This document shows positions 10,689 through 19,553 of a stretch of 64,000 nt of DNA, one piece after another. Origin of the DNA: Deltaproteobacteria bacterium Ga0077550 (GTDB lineage Bacteria > Myxococcota_A > Polyangia > Nannocystales > Nannocystaceae); contig LNFB01000210.1 in the NCBI GenBank assembly GCA_001464385.1, forward strand, positions 62,001-126,000, in the 5' to 3' direction. Below the pieces are notes generated by a model. The model worked only from the letters and a program-made list of their open reading frames with translations. It had not been told where the DNA came from and did no database searches. Position numbers and translations under genes: made by a program. How positions within the stretch are numbered: position 1 is the stretch's first letter; each line of letters starts with the position of its first letter.

Positions 10689-12536
10689 ATGATCCGCGCG
10701 TGCTCCCACCGTGAACTCCGTCATGGACCCCCACGCGTCCATCGGCTCGGCGCGCTCGCCTCGGCCTGCGCCGCGGCGCTCGGGCTTGGTGTCGGTGGCT
10801 GCAGCCTCGCGCTGGACCTCGACGATCAGATCAAGTGCTCCGCGGACTCGGATTGCCCGTACAACGCCGGCCAGGGCAGCTGCGTCGACGGCTTCTGTCG
10901 GCCGCCCGGCGCCTTCGACAGCACCGGCGCCACCGCGACCGAGACCGGCACCAGCACGGATCCGACCGGGCCGACGACGTCGGCGACGTTGACGGATCCC
11001 TCGGACACGTCGGTCGACTCGACGGACTCGTCGTCGACCGCGACCACGGGGCCTGCCGGCTGCGCGCTCAACTCGGAGTGCGAGAGCGACCAACGCTGCG
11101 GCGCCGACGGGACCTGCGTCGACCTGCTGTCGGCCGAGTGCCAGATCCTCGAGTGGCCCGAGGGCGGCGAGGTCGACGATGTGGTGTTCGTCGGCTCGAT
11201 CATGCCGACCAGCCCGCCGTTCGACAACCTGGTCCAGCCGCTCGAGAACGCGGTCCAGCTCGCGATCGAGGACTTCAACCAGGAGACGAGCCTGCCCGGC
11301 GACCGCAAGATCGCGTGGGTCGGCTGCGACGACTCGGCCGGCGGCGATGCGGCGACGAACGCCGCGACCCACCTGGTGAGCAACGTCGGCGTGCCGGCGA
11401 TCATCGGACCGATCTTCTCCGAGTCGGTGCTGCAGGTGGCCAACGACGTGGCGATCCCCGGCGGCACGTTCCTGATGGCCCCGGCCTCGACGGCGATGTC
11501 GATCGCCGACCTCGACGACGACAACCTCGTGTGGCGCACGATCGCGGGCGACGTGTACCAGTCCAATGCGCTCGTCGATCGGTTCATCGACCTGGACGAT
11601 CAGGCCGAGGTGTCGAACCTCCTCATCCTGGCCAAGGACGACGCCTACGGGAACGGCATCCTCAGCGCGATCCTCACCGACCTCGAGGCCGCGCTGCCGA
11701 GCGCCGCGATCTACTACGACACCTACCCCGACCCCACGACGTTCGCGAGCCAAGAGGAGCTGCTCGCGAGTTACGGGGCGGTGTTGGCGGCCGCCGCGGG
11801 CGACGACGCCAACAACCCCTACTACACGCACGTGCTGTTCATCGGCACGAGCGAGATCCAGGCGTTGCTGTACTCGTACCTGGGCGTCGTGTGGCAGGGC
11901 GCGATGGGCGACCCGATGCCGCTGTTCACGGTCACGCACGGCGCGGTGCCCGAGCTCGAGCGGTTCATCAACGAGATCGGACCGGGATCGGGGACCGGGG
12001 CCTTGGTGCCGCTGAAGCCCCTCATCGAGAGCCGCCTGCAGGGCACCTCGCCGGTGGTGCTCAACCCCGAGAACTTCGAGGCGTTCAGCGTCCGTTATCG
12101 CATCCGCTTCAACGACGAGGAGCCCCTGACGTCGTCGGCGCTCAGCTACGACGCGACGATGTCGACGCTGTTCTCGATGTGCACGGTCGCGGGCGATGCT
12201 CCGGTGACCGGGGCCGGCGTCGCCGCCGGGATGCCGCGGCTCGTCGACGCCGACGGCGAGTTCATCTCGTTCTCGGGCTCCGATCTCTCGTTCATCGCCG
12301 ACGCGCGCAACACCCTCGCGACCGGTGACGGTAGCGTCGATCTGCAGGGTGTCAGCGGCGAGCTGCAGTGGGACGTCGCGACCGGCGACATCCGGGCGGA
12401 CGTCTGGGGTTGGGACGTCCTCGACCCGAGCATGCCCCCCGACGGCTCGATGCCCACCGCCGCGCCGACGCGGATCTACGTGCTGAACCCCGTCCCTGCG
12501 ACGGATGGGACGTGGGCGGACATTCCTCCCGGGTAG
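10689..12536 (+). CDS. ligand-binding lipoprotein, type I periplasmic-binding fold (ABC amino-acid receptor-like)
   Basis: 615 residues. Start ATG 10689 has a GGAGG site 7 nt upstream. The signal ends in a lipobox-like VGGC, followed by a Cys-rich mini-domain (CSADSDCPYNAGQGSC), a Thr/Ser/Asp linker and a second Cys cluster. From about residue 165 the protein matches the Leu/Ile/Val-binding or ANF-receptor fold: VGSIMPTSPPFDN, AVQLAIEDFNQ, IIGPIFSESVLQVANDV, FLMAPASTAMSI, and LLILAKDDAYGNGI. No transporter permease or ATPase is nearby, so it may be a stand-alone sensor rather than a transport receptor. Its 3' end overlaps the next gene by 25 nt. Confidence 0.9.
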   Translation: MIRACSHRELRHGPPRVHRLGALASACAAALGLGVGGCSLALDLDDQIKCSADSDCPYNAGQGSCVDGFCRPPGAFDSTGATATETGTSTDPTGPTTSATLTDPSDTSVDSTDSSSTATTGPAGCALNSECESDQRCGADGTCVDLLSAECQILEWPEGGEVDDVVFVGSIMPTSPPFDNLVQPLENAVQLAIEDFNQETSLPGDRKIAWVGCDDSAGGDAATNAATHLVSNVGVPAIIGPIFSESVLQVANDVAIPGGTFLMAPASTAMSIADLDDDNLVWRTIAGDVYQSNALVDRFIDLDDQAEVSNLLILAKDDAYGNGILSAILTDLEAALPSAAIYYDTYPDPTTFASQEELLASYGAVLAAAAGDDANNPYYTHVLFIGTSEIQALLYSYLGVVWQGAMGDPMPLFTVTHGAVPELERFINEIGPGSGTGALVPLKPLIESRLQGTSPVVLNPENFEAFSVRYRIRFNDEEPLTSSALSYDATMSTLFSMCTVAGDAPVTGAGVAAGMPRLVDADGEFISFSGSDLSFIADARNTLATGDGSVDLQGVSGELQWDVATGDIRADVWGWDVLDPSMPPDGSMPTAAPTRIYVLNPVPATDGTWADIPPG

Positions 12537-13711
12537 TCGGGTGGGTGCTCGCAGCGGCGTCTGCGTGTGGGTCTCCACGTCCACCTGCGGACACCACGAC
12601 GAGCGCCCTCGCGACGTCGGGCGACGATGACACTGGGGCGGTCGCCTCGTCCACCGATCCTCGGGGCGACGAGTCGAGCACCGCGAGCACCTCGACCACC
12701 TCGACCACCGCCGCCGACTCCTCCACCACCGCCGACGACACCACCTGCAGCCTCTCCGGCCAACCCGGCACCTGTGGCGACGTGACCGCGTGTCCCGCCC
12801 CCGCGCTCTCGGTGCTCGGCACGTGCGACGACGTCCCGGCGATCCAGTGCTGTCTCCCCGATGCCGTGTCGTGCTCGGTCGACGCTGCGCCGGGCCTGTG
12901 CCTGCCCGAGGCCGAGTGCCCCGCCGACCTCGTGCGCACCCCGGGCCTCTGCCCCGGCGACGCCGACGTGCAGTGCTGCACCGATCCGGCGCTCGCCTGC
13001 GATCCCGACGCCGCGCCCACGCCCAACGACGGCCTCGTCGAGGCGCCGTGGGATCCCGCCTGCCCCGACGGCATGATCGCGATCCAGGACCTCGCGATCG
13101 GCGACTTCTGCATCGATCGTCACGAGGCCTCGCTCGTGGTGCTCGATGCCGACGGCGCGGTGATCGGCTCGCACTCGCCCTACGTGCACCCGACCGGCGA
13201 CGTCCGGGCGGTGTCGATCGACGGCGCGGTGCCACAGGGCTACATCGACGGCGACACTGCGGCCGCCGCCTGTGCCACCGCCGGCAAGCGCCTGTGCGAC
13301 GACGACGAGTGGTTGCGCGCGTGCCGAGGCGCAGCCGGCCACGTGTATCCCTACGGCGACCGGCTCGAGCCGGGCACCTGCAACGACGCCCGCGTGCAGC
13401 ACCCCGCCGTCGAGTACTTCGGCACCGCCGATCCGAGCATCTGGTCGCAGCTGGGCAACCCCTGCATCCTGCAGGTCCCCGACGGCGTGCAGACGACCGG
13501 GGCCCACGTCGGCTGCGTCAGCGACGACGGGGCCTTCGACATGATGGGCAACCTCCACGAGTGGACCGCCGATCCGGCGGGCACGTTCCGCGGGGGGTTC
13601 TTCGTCGACACTGCGCTCAACGGGCCCGGCTGCACGTACGCGACCACCGCGCACGATCGCTCCCACTGGGACTACTCGACCGGGTTTCGCTGCTGCGCGA
13701 CGCCCCTGTGA
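12512..13711 (+). CDS. formylglycine-generating-enzyme (FGE/SUMF1)-like lipoprotein
   Basis: About 399 residues from GTG 12512, which overlaps the end of the preceding gene and gives a short lipoprotein signal (VLAAASAC). A Thr/Ser linker and three Cys-rich segments follow. The domain from about residue 185 (MIAIQDLAIGDFCIDRHEAS) to the end (FDMMGNLHEWT, STGFRCC) has the FGE-sulfatase layout: the KRLCDDDEWLRACRG segment, a GN-x-HEW motif, and a terminal G-F-R-C. True FGEs oxidise a sulfatase Cys to formylglycine, but most secreted relatives in myxobacteria have unknown activity and no sulfatase is nearby. The start codon is the least certain part. Confidence 0.8.
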   Translation: MGGHSSRVVGWVLAAASACGSPRPPADTTTSALATSGDDDTGAVASSTDPRGDESSTASTSTTSTTAADSSTTADDTTCSLSGQPGTCGDVTACPAPALSVLGTCDDVPAIQCCLPDAVSCSVDAAPGLCLPEAECPADLVRTPGLCPGDADVQCCTDPALACDPDAAPTPNDGLVEAPWDPACPDGMIAIQDLAIGDFCIDRHEASLVVLDADGAVIGSHSPYVHPTGDVRAVSIDGAVPQGYIDGDTAAAACATAGKRLCDDDEWLRACRGAAGHVYPYGDRLEPGTCNDARVQHPAVEYFGTADPSIWSQLGNPCILQVPDGVQTTGAHVGCVSDDGAFDMMGNLHEWTADPAGTFRGGFFVDTALNGPGCTYATTAHDRSHWDYSTGFRCCATPL

Positions 13712-13799
13712 CCACCGCGAGCGCGGTTCGGGCCGGGGCAACGCGCCCCACGCGAGCGGGCCGACGCGCTGCTATGCTGCGCGCTCCCGGAGACACGAC

Positions 13800-13976
13800 A
13801 TGGACGAAATGATTCAGCAGTTGGTGGAGAAGGTCGGACTCGACGAGACCAAGGCCGCCGCGGTGGTCGAGTTCCTCAAGGAGAACATCAGCAAGGTCCC
13901 CGAGTGGCTCGGCAGCAGCGACGTGCTCGAGAGCCTGAAGGACAAGCTGCCGGGCGGGCTCGGCAAGCTGTTCTAG
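13800..13976 (+). CDS. 58-residue helical protein
   Basis: ATG 13800 to TAG 13976, preceded by GGAG (8-nt spacing) and a TATGCT hexamer at 13773-13778, so a conventional leadered promoter is plausible. The protein begins MDEMIQQLVEKVGLDETKAA and ends DKLPGGLGKLF, giving two or three amphipathic helices and a Gly-rich end. It resembles the small helical proteins of DUF2780/DUF2267 type, in which MDE-x-I, V-x-LDE-x-KA and KLPGGLG recur. No signal peptide is present, so it is cytoplasmic. A perfect hairpin follows the stop codon. Confidence 0.75.
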   Translation: MDEMIQQLVEKVGLDETKAAAVVEFLKENISKVPEWLGSSDVLESLKDKLPGGLGKLF

Positions 13977-13980
13977 GGGG

Positions 13981-14005
13981 GCGAAGCCCTCCTCTAGGGC
14001 TTCGC
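13981..14005. terminator. bidirectional hairpin terminator
   Basis: A 10-bp perfect stem (GCGAAGCCCT with AGGGCTTCGC) and a 5-nt loop, directly after the 58-residue gene and overlapping the stop codon of the convergent gene ending at 13994. No clear U-tract on either side, so efficiency is uncertain. Confidence 0.65.
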
Positions 14006-14494
14006 GAGGACCTTCTGGATCACCTCGCGAAAGCGCATGTTGAGCGCAAGGATGTCCTTGCGCTCGCCCTCGTCCTTCGCCTCCGGTGTCCGCATGAGCG
14101 CGTCGACGAGTTCGTTGCCGCGACGGTAGCGTTCGACCCACTCGGGCTGCGGGATCGTCTTCGACTTGGCGTGCATCGCCTCGAGATCGGTGACGAACGT
14201 CTCGAGCTCTCCGTACGCCTTCTCGTAGTCCACCGGCGTGGTCGGCTCGGCCGGTGGCGGAGCCGCGAGCGGTCCCGCGGCCGACTTGGTCGCCGCCACG
14301 CGGGCGCGTCGCTCGGCGCTCGCCGGGCTGGGCTCGCGGTCCGATTTCGACGACGCGGCGCGGGGCCGCTGCCCGCCGTCCTTCGCCGCGGCGGGCGCCT
14401 CGGCATCCGGACGCGACGCGACCACCACCGCATACCCGACCAGGCCGATCGCCGCGACCGCGGCGACGATGCGCACGACCTTCTGCACCGCCAT
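13994..14494 (-). CDS. single-pass membrane protein of unknown function
   Basis: 166 residues: an N-terminal membrane helix (VVRIVAAVAAIGLVGYAVVV, residues 6-25), an Ala/Pro/Lys/Arg-rich linker of about 60 residues, and a helical C-terminal domain (YEKAYGELETFVTDLEAMHA to FREVIQKVLAKP). The helix lacks a lipobox or clear cleavage site and probably anchors a periplasmic helical domain. I recognise no family. Its start lies 30 bp from that of the divergent HIT gene at 14524. The reverse-strand element TTATGCC immediately precedes its ATG. Confidence 0.75.
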   Translation of the reverse strand: MAVQKVVRIVAAVAAIGLVGYAVVVASRPDAEAPAAAKDGGQRPRAASSKSDREPSPASAERRARVAATKSAAGPLAAPPPAEPTTPVDYEKAYGELETFVTDLEAMHAKSKTIPQPEWVERYRRGNELVDALMRTPEAKDEGERKDILALNMRFREVIQKVLAKP

Positions 14495-14523
14495 GGCATA
14501 ACATGGACCGCAGCGAGGTGCCC

Positions 14524-14946
14524 ATGGGTGACGACACCACCATCTTCGGAAAGATCCTCGACGGTCAGATCCCCTGCCACCGGGTCTACGAGGACGAGCA
14601 CACGCTGGCGTTCCTCGACATCTTCCCGCTGTCGCCGGGCCACACCCTGGTGATCCCGAAGCAGCGCGTCGCGGCGCTGCACGAGCTGTCCGACGAGAGC
14701 GCCGCGGCGATCGGCCGCGTGCTGCCGCGGATCGCCCGCGCGATCCTGCGGGCCACCGGCGCCACCGCGTACAACGTGCTGCAGAACAACGGCGCGGCCG
14801 CCCACCAGGCCGTCTTCCACGTCCACTTCCACATCATCCCGCGCCACGGCGACGCCGGCCTCGGGCTCGGCTGGCACCCCACCGCGCTCGGTGCCGAGGC
14901 CGCGGCCGAGCTGCGCTCGCGCATCGCCGACGAGATCGAGACCTAG
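14524..14946 (+). CDS. HIT family nucleotide-binding hydrolase
   Basis: 140 residues with the histidine-triad motif HVHFHIIPR (about residues 98-106) and the typical N-terminal IFGKILDGQIPCHRVYED and PLSPGHTLVIPK segments. HIT hydrolases of the HinT/Fhit type cleave phosphoramidate or dinucleoside polyphosphate substrates through the middle histidine. The protein is cytoplasmic and full length. ATG 14524 is chosen over ATG 14503 because GAGG lies 8 nt before it and the family start is at MGDDTTIFGKI. No operon partner is evident. Confidence 0.95.
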   Translation: MGDDTTIFGKILDGQIPCHRVYEDEHTLAFLDIFPLSPGHTLVIPKQRVAALHELSDESAAAIGRVLPRIARAILRATGATAYNVLQNNGAAAHQAVFHVHFHIIPRHGDAGLGLGWHPTALGAEAAAELRSRIADEIET

Positions 14947-15044
14947 CGCACCGGCGCGGATCCAGGCGCTGCGTGCGACAGCCCGGCGCGATGGGAGTCG
15001 TGTCTCCGAGGGGCCGCATGCCCGCGCCCCGCGGAACCCACGCC

Positions 15045-16703
15045 ATGCCGATTCTCGCCACGCTCCTCGCCTCCTGGGCGATCGGCGCCACGCCGACCGC
15101 CCTCGCCTCCCCAGAACCCACCGAGGCGGTCGCCCTCGACCCCGCGCGCGTGCAGGCGTGCCTCGCCGAGGGCGGCGCCGAGGCGGACTGCATCGCCGAG
15201 GCCGAGGCCGCCGCCGCGATCGGTGCATGCGTCGCCGGCGGTCGCAGCGAGGCCGAGTGCGTCGCCGCGCTCGAGGCCGACGCGGAGCGCCCGTCCGACG
15301 AAGCGCCGACCATCGTCGCGCCGACGGCCGACGCCCAACCACCCGACGAGGGCGTGGAGGAGGCGCCCGCCATGGATCCCGCGGAGTACCTCGCGCTGCT
15401 GCGCGAGGTGCTGCGCTCGCAGAAGGACGCGGTCGCACTGCGCCTCGAGGAGAAGATCGCGGCCAAGCAGGACGAGAAGATGGCGACGATGTCGCGGCTG
15501 CTGGGCTGGCTGTCCCTCGCCGGTCTGTTGCTGCTGCTGCTGCCGTTGTCGCTGCGTCGCAAGTACCCCGGTCAGGAGGCGATGCTGTTCAAGTACTCGG
15601 CGCTCGCCGCGGGCGTGTGCGTCGCGGCGATCTTCCTCTTCTCGCGCGTTCTACTGCTGCTGCGCGGGATCCAGGGCGCGCTGTCGTCGGTGACCAACCC
15701 CCAGGTCGCCGTCATCGACGCGACGTTCCAAGTCCTCGACGACAACGTCGAGGATCTCGTCGACGTCGGACCCATGCTCATCGAGGCCCCGCTCGCGCAG
15801 GTGGCCGCGGGCGAGCAGGACAGCCTGCCGATGGCGATCCTCGACAACGTGTCGAAGATCAACGAGGACATCACGATCTTCAAGACCATCGCGCGGCAGT
15901 TCGAGGGCGTGTTCGCGATGTTCGGCTACCTGCCGATCGTCCTCACCGTCGTCGCGGTGGTGCTGTTCGTGCTGTCGATCAAGCCCGTGATCCTCGAGAT
16001 CGTGGCGCTGCCGGGCCGCGTCGCCGCCGGCGAGGCCCGGGCGGGGGACGTGGTCAAGGAGGTGTTCCGCACCGTCGGTCGCGAGCTGCTCGCGACGCTG
16101 TGCCTCATCGGGACGCTCGTGGTGGTGACGGTCATCTCCGGCGTCATGCTCACGCTGGCGGTCGAGCCGGCCATCGAGGCGTTCCTCGCCTACGTGTTCA
16201 CGGCGCTGATGTACACGATCGCCGCGCCGGAGTTCTCGAAGTTCGCCGTCTACGCCAGCGTCATGGGCGCGCTGATGTTCCTGGTGTTGAACGTCGCGGC
16301 GGTGCTCGTCACCAACGTGCTGTTCCTCGGCAAGGCGCAGAAGATCTTCAAGCGCCGCTTCCACGAGCGCGTGCCGCTGTCGGCCCATCGCCGCTTCTGG
16401 GGCTGGGGCAGCATCTCGCTCCTCTGGGCCCAGGTGCTGCCGATCCTGTTCGTGGCCGGGGCGCGCGAGGGCATCGGCGCGCTCATCGACGCGCTCACCA
16501 AGGGCGACGACATCCCCTGGTCGGCCGTGCTGCTGTCGGGTCCGGCGATCCTCGTGTTCGGTTTCGTCGTCGTGTACTGGGCCGCGCGCGGCTTGAAGGC
16601 GGTGTCGTTCCTCATGAAGTACCGGCCGCAGGACGCGGCCGCGGCTGCACCCGGGGAGATCCAGGGCGCCCGCGGCCGCACCGCGCGGTATCGGGCGACG
16701 TGA
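15045..16703 (+). CDS. polytopic membrane protein of unknown function
   Basis: 552 residues. Signal peptide (PILATLLASWAIGATPTALA), then a small region with two Ala/Cys/Glu pseudo-repeats (ACLAEGGAEADC and ACVAGGRSEAEC, about residues 30-75) and an acidic linker. About eight membrane helices follow, beginning LSLAGLLLLLLPLSL near residue 155. A long loop between the second and third helices (VTNPQVAVIDATFQVLDDN to TIFKTIARQFE) is predicted to be extracytoplasmic. No transporter motif recognised. Start M at 15045 is preferred because earlier in-frame ATGs lack a signal sequence. Confidence 0.8.
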   Translation: MPILATLLASWAIGATPTALASPEPTEAVALDPARVQACLAEGGAEADCIAEAEAAAAIGACVAGGRSEAECVAALEADAERPSDEAPTIVAPTADAQPPDEGVEEAPAMDPAEYLALLREVLRSQKDAVALRLEEKIAAKQDEKMATMSRLLGWLSLAGLLLLLLPLSLRRKYPGQEAMLFKYSALAAGVCVAAIFLFSRVLLLLRGIQGALSSVTNPQVAVIDATFQVLDDNVEDLVDVGPMLIEAPLAQVAAGEQDSLPMAILDNVSKINEDITIFKTIARQFEGVFAMFGYLPIVLTVVAVVLFVLSIKPVILEIVALPGRVAAGEARAGDVVKEVFRTVGRELLATLCLIGTLVVVTVISGVMLTLAVEPAIEAFLAYVFTALMYTIAAPEFSKFAVYASVMGALMFLVLNVAAVLVTNVLFLGKAQKIFKRRFHERVPLSAHRRFWGWGSISLLWAQVLPILFVAGAREGIGALIDALTKGDDIPWSAVLLSGPAILVFGFVVVYWAARGLKAVSFLMKYRPQDAAAAAPGEIQGARGRTARYRAT

Positions 16704-16739
16704 CCCGCCCTGCGCGGGGTGTACTCTCCGGAGCCATCC

Positions 16740-18782
16740 ATGCGACTGCGATCCGGAGCCCTCGGTTGTGCCCTGCTGTTGGCCTGTGGTGACGACGGCG
16801 CCCCCGCCGGCGCGGACGCGACCTCGTCCGACGGCTCCGGCCCCGGCCCCGTCGACACCAGCGGCGGGAGCGGCGACACCACCGGCTCCATCCCCGATCC
16901 CGATCCCGTCGTCGACTGGCCGACACTCCCCTGTGACCCGCTCGTGCCCGACTACTGCGGGCACCCGTTCCCCTCGAACGTGTTCACCGTCGCCGACGCC
17001 GACACGCCGACCGGGCGACGCGTCGAGCTCTCGACCGACATGATGCCGGTCAGCTACTACGAGGTGCAGGCCGATCCGACGCCGTGGTCGCGCAGCGACG
17101 GCTTCTCGCCGGGCGCGGGCATCATGGTCCACATCCCCGGGGCCACCGCGGTCGGCTTGCCCAGCGCGGCGCACATCGCCGAGTCCCTCGCCGAGGACTC
17201 GCCGACGATCCTGCTGGACGCCGAGACCGGCGAGCGGGTGCCGCACTTCGCCGAGCTCGATCTGTCGGGTGACGATCCCGACGCCCGGGTCCTGTTCGTG
17301 CGCCCCGCGGTGCGCCTCGCCAATGCACGGCGCTACATCGTGGCGCTGCGCGGCCTCGTCGACGCCGAGGGCACCGCCATCGCGGCGACGCCGGCCTTCG
17401 TCGCGCTGCGCGACGGTCAGCCCTCGGACGAGCCGTCGATCGAGGCGCGGCGCCCGCTGTACTCCGACATCTTCGGCCAGCTCGACGCCGCCGGCGTCGC
17501 GCGAGCCGACCTCCAGCTCGCCTGGGACTTCACCACCGCGAGTGACGAGAACCTCGTGACGCCGCTGGTGCACATGCGCGACGAGGCGCTCGCGCTGGTC
17601 GCCGACGCGCCGGTCTTCACCCTCGACGAGGTCGACACCGCGTTCGACCCGCGTGTCGCGTACAAGATCACAGGCACCTTCGAGGTGCCGCTGTTCGTCG
17701 ATCAGCCGGGCCCGGACGCGGTGATGAACCTCGACGACGCCGGTCTGCCCGAGGCCATCGGCACCTACGCGTTCGAGTTCGAGCTGCTGATCCCGCAGCG
17801 GGCCACGACCGAGGCGGTGCAGCTGCTCCACTACGGCCACGGCCTGCTCGGCACCCGTCGCGAGATCGAGCGCGAGGAGTTCCTCGAGCTGTGCGAGAAC
17901 CACGGCTGGGCGATCTACTCGACCGACTGGATCGGCCTGGCGCAGCCCGATCAGGCGACCATCGGCGCCATCCTACAGAGCGGCGCCATCGAGGACTTCG
18001 ACGGCATGTTCGCCCGACTGCAGCAGTCGGTGGTCAACGCGTTGGTGCTCGATCGTGTGATCGCCCAGGGCGTCGCCGCCGATCCGATGTTCGCCGACCT
18101 CCTCGACCCGTCGATCCAGGCCTACTACGGCATCAGCCTCGGCGGGATCATGGGCGCGCTGTACATGAGCGTCACCCAGGACGCGACGCGCGGCGGCCTC
18201 GAGGTCATGGGTTCGCCGTTCGGCCTGCTGCTCAACCGCAGCGCGCAGTTCGACGCGTTCTTCGAGATCGCGAAGTCGACCTACGAGGATCCGCGCGACA
18301 TCCAGCTCGTGCTCGGCCTGGTGCAGATGCTGTGGGATCGGGTCGAGCCCGACGGCTTCATCACCCACCTGCGCGACGAGCCGCTGGCCGACACGCCCGC
18401 GCACGAGGTGCTGATGCGCGCCGCGGTCGGCGACCACTCGGTGTCGACCGTCGCCGCGCACGTCCTGGCGCGCACGCTCGACGTGCCGCTCGTCGACGCC
18501 GGGGGCCGCGAGGTCTTCGGCCTCGAAACCGTGGCCGAGCCGCCGGCCGGCAGCGCGTACATCGAGTACGACTTCGGCCTGCCCCCCGAGCCCGACTGCG
18601 CCCTGCCCCAGCGCGCCTGCGACGATCCCCACGGCTCGATCCGCGTGCTGCCCGAGGCGGCCGAGCAGCTCGACCACTTCCTGCGCACCGGCGAGGTCCG
18701 CAACTTCTGTCCGGGCGGCGTGTGCAGCTTCCCGCAGGACGGCTGCGATCCCACACCGGACCCGGGCGTGTGCGCCGGCTGA
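16740..18782 (+). CDS. lipase-like lipoprotein (alpha/beta-hydrolase type)
   Basis: 680 residues. The lipobox is LLLACG near residue 17, followed by an acidic Ser/Gly linker. The N-terminal domain (CDPLVPDYCGHPFPSNVF, VRLANARRYIVALRGL) matches the lead domain of bacterial virulence-factor lipases. The C-terminal half has alpha/beta-hydrolase hallmarks: HYGHGLLG (oxyanion region, about residue 365) and the nucleophile elbow GISLGG (about residue 463). Likely acts on lipids or esters at the cell surface. GGAG lies 6 nt before ATG 16740 and TACTCT at 16722-16727 upstream may be the promoter. The C-terminus is Cys-rich (CPGGVCSFPQDGC). Confidence 0.82.
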   Translation: MRLRSGALGCALLLACGDDGAPAGADATSSDGSGPGPVDTSGGSGDTTGSIPDPDPVVDWPTLPCDPLVPDYCGHPFPSNVFTVADADTPTGRRVELSTDMMPVSYYEVQADPTPWSRSDGFSPGAGIMVHIPGATAVGLPSAAHIAESLAEDSPTILLDAETGERVPHFAELDLSGDDPDARVLFVRPAVRLANARRYIVALRGLVDAEGTAIAATPAFVALRDGQPSDEPSIEARRPLYSDIFGQLDAAGVARADLQLAWDFTTASDENLVTPLVHMRDEALALVADAPVFTLDEVDTAFDPRVAYKITGTFEVPLFVDQPGPDAVMNLDDAGLPEAIGTYAFEFELLIPQRATTEAVQLLHYGHGLLGTRREIEREEFLELCENHGWAIYSTDWIGLAQPDQATIGAILQSGAIEDFDGMFARLQQSVVNALVLDRVIAQGVAADPMFADLLDPSIQAYYGISLGGIMGALYMSVTQDATRGGLEVMGSPFGLLLNRSAQFDAFFEIAKSTYEDPRDIQLVLGLVQMLWDRVEPDGFITHLRDEPLADTPAHEVLMRAAVGDHSVSTVAAHVLARTLDVPLVDAGGREVFGLETVAEPPAGSAYIEYDFGLPPEPDCALPQRACDDPHGSIRVLPEAAEQLDHFLRTGEVRNFCPGGVCSFPQDGCDPTPDPGVCAG

Positions 18783-18816
18783 AGCGGGCCGCTCCCCCGA
18801 AAGGACCGAGCCATCG

Positions 18817-19545
18817 TCAGTGCGGCGCGGCGAAGTACGGGAACGCCTCGGGCGGCGCGACATCTCCCGAGGGGGGATTGAGCGGCAGATCGGCGAGCGT
18901 CGTCAGGCCGTGTTCGCCGAGGTCGAGCAGGATCACCGCGAGGACGAGATCGAGGGCGGGATCGGTGGGCCGTCGTCCGTTCGGGAAGCCCGCGGGCGCC
19001 GTGAACTCCACGCGCAGCACATCGGGCAGGAGGAGCGGCCGGAGCTGCTGTACGCAGTCGAGCAGGGCGCACGGGGTGAGGCCCATGGCGACGAGGTCGT
19101 CGTCCAGCGCGTCGTGCAACGCGCTCAGGTGCTCGACGATCTCCGGCACGAAGACCTCGGCCACGTCGTCCGCTGGATCGCCGTCGTTGTACGCGTCCGT
19201 GTCGTCGATGAGCATCACCGCGACCCCCGGCATGCCCAGGCGGTCGATCCGGGCGTACTCGGCGGGATCGCCGTCCTCGAACACGAAGGGATCGTCGCCG
19301 CCGTCGTCGGTGGTGTCGCCGTCCGTTTCGCCGGGGTCGGTGGTCGCCGTCGTGGCGGTCGAGGCCGTCGTGGTCGGCGAGCTCGTGGTGCCCATCGTCG
19401 GATCGGGCGACGTCCCCTCCGAGCCGTCGTCCCCCGTCGTCTCGACACCGCCCGACTCGCCGCCGCCGCGATCCTGGGCCGGCTCGCCGCAGGCCACGGC
19501 CACGAGCGCGAGGACGAGGGCGCCGGTTCCCCGCGTGACGTGCAT
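18817..19545 (-). CDS. lipoprotein carrying the C-terminal half of a DUF4331-like domain
   Basis: 242 residues. GAGG lies 6 nt before ATG 19545. An ATG at 19557 would overlap the upstream stop as ATGA but has poor spacing. A signal and lipobox (LALVAVAC) and about 60 residues of Gly/Thr/Asp linker are followed by a domain beginning YARIDRLGMPGVAVMLID and continuing NDGDPADDVAEVF, PNGRRPTDPALDLVLAV. These correspond to the second half of DUF4331 proteins, where W-x-x-V-x-R-x-G-x-P-L-V-N and G-R-x-x-D-D-V-V-D occur. The first half is in the upstream gene at 19554-20183. Together the two make one apparent DUF4331 unit divided between a periplasmic and a lipid-anchored protein. Confidence 0.78.
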   Translation of the reverse strand: MHVTRGTGALVLALVAVACGEPAQDRGGGESGGVETTGDDGSEGTSPDPTMGTTSSPTTTASTATTATTDPGETDGDTTDDGGDDPFVFEDGDPAEYARIDRLGMPGVAVMLIDDTDAYNDGDPADDVAEVFVPEIVEHLSALHDALDDDLVAMGLTPCALLDCVQQLRPLLLPDVLRVEFTAPAGFPNGRRPTDPALDLVLAVILLDLGEHGLTTLADLPLNPPSGDVAPPEAFPYFAAPH

Positions 19546-19553
19546 GGCGTGCC

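Noticed and set aside
12512-13711. sulfatase-maturation system
   Set aside because: The FGE-like fold is present but no sulfatase gene is in the window, so catalytic maturation is not claimed.
13981-14005. riboswitch or attachment site
   Set aside because: A simple hairpin at the ends of two convergent genes is better explained as a terminator.
15651-17903. 750-codon open frame on the minus strand
   Set aside because: Shadow of the membrane protein and lipase-like genes, with His/Arg/Asp-rich repetitive translation.
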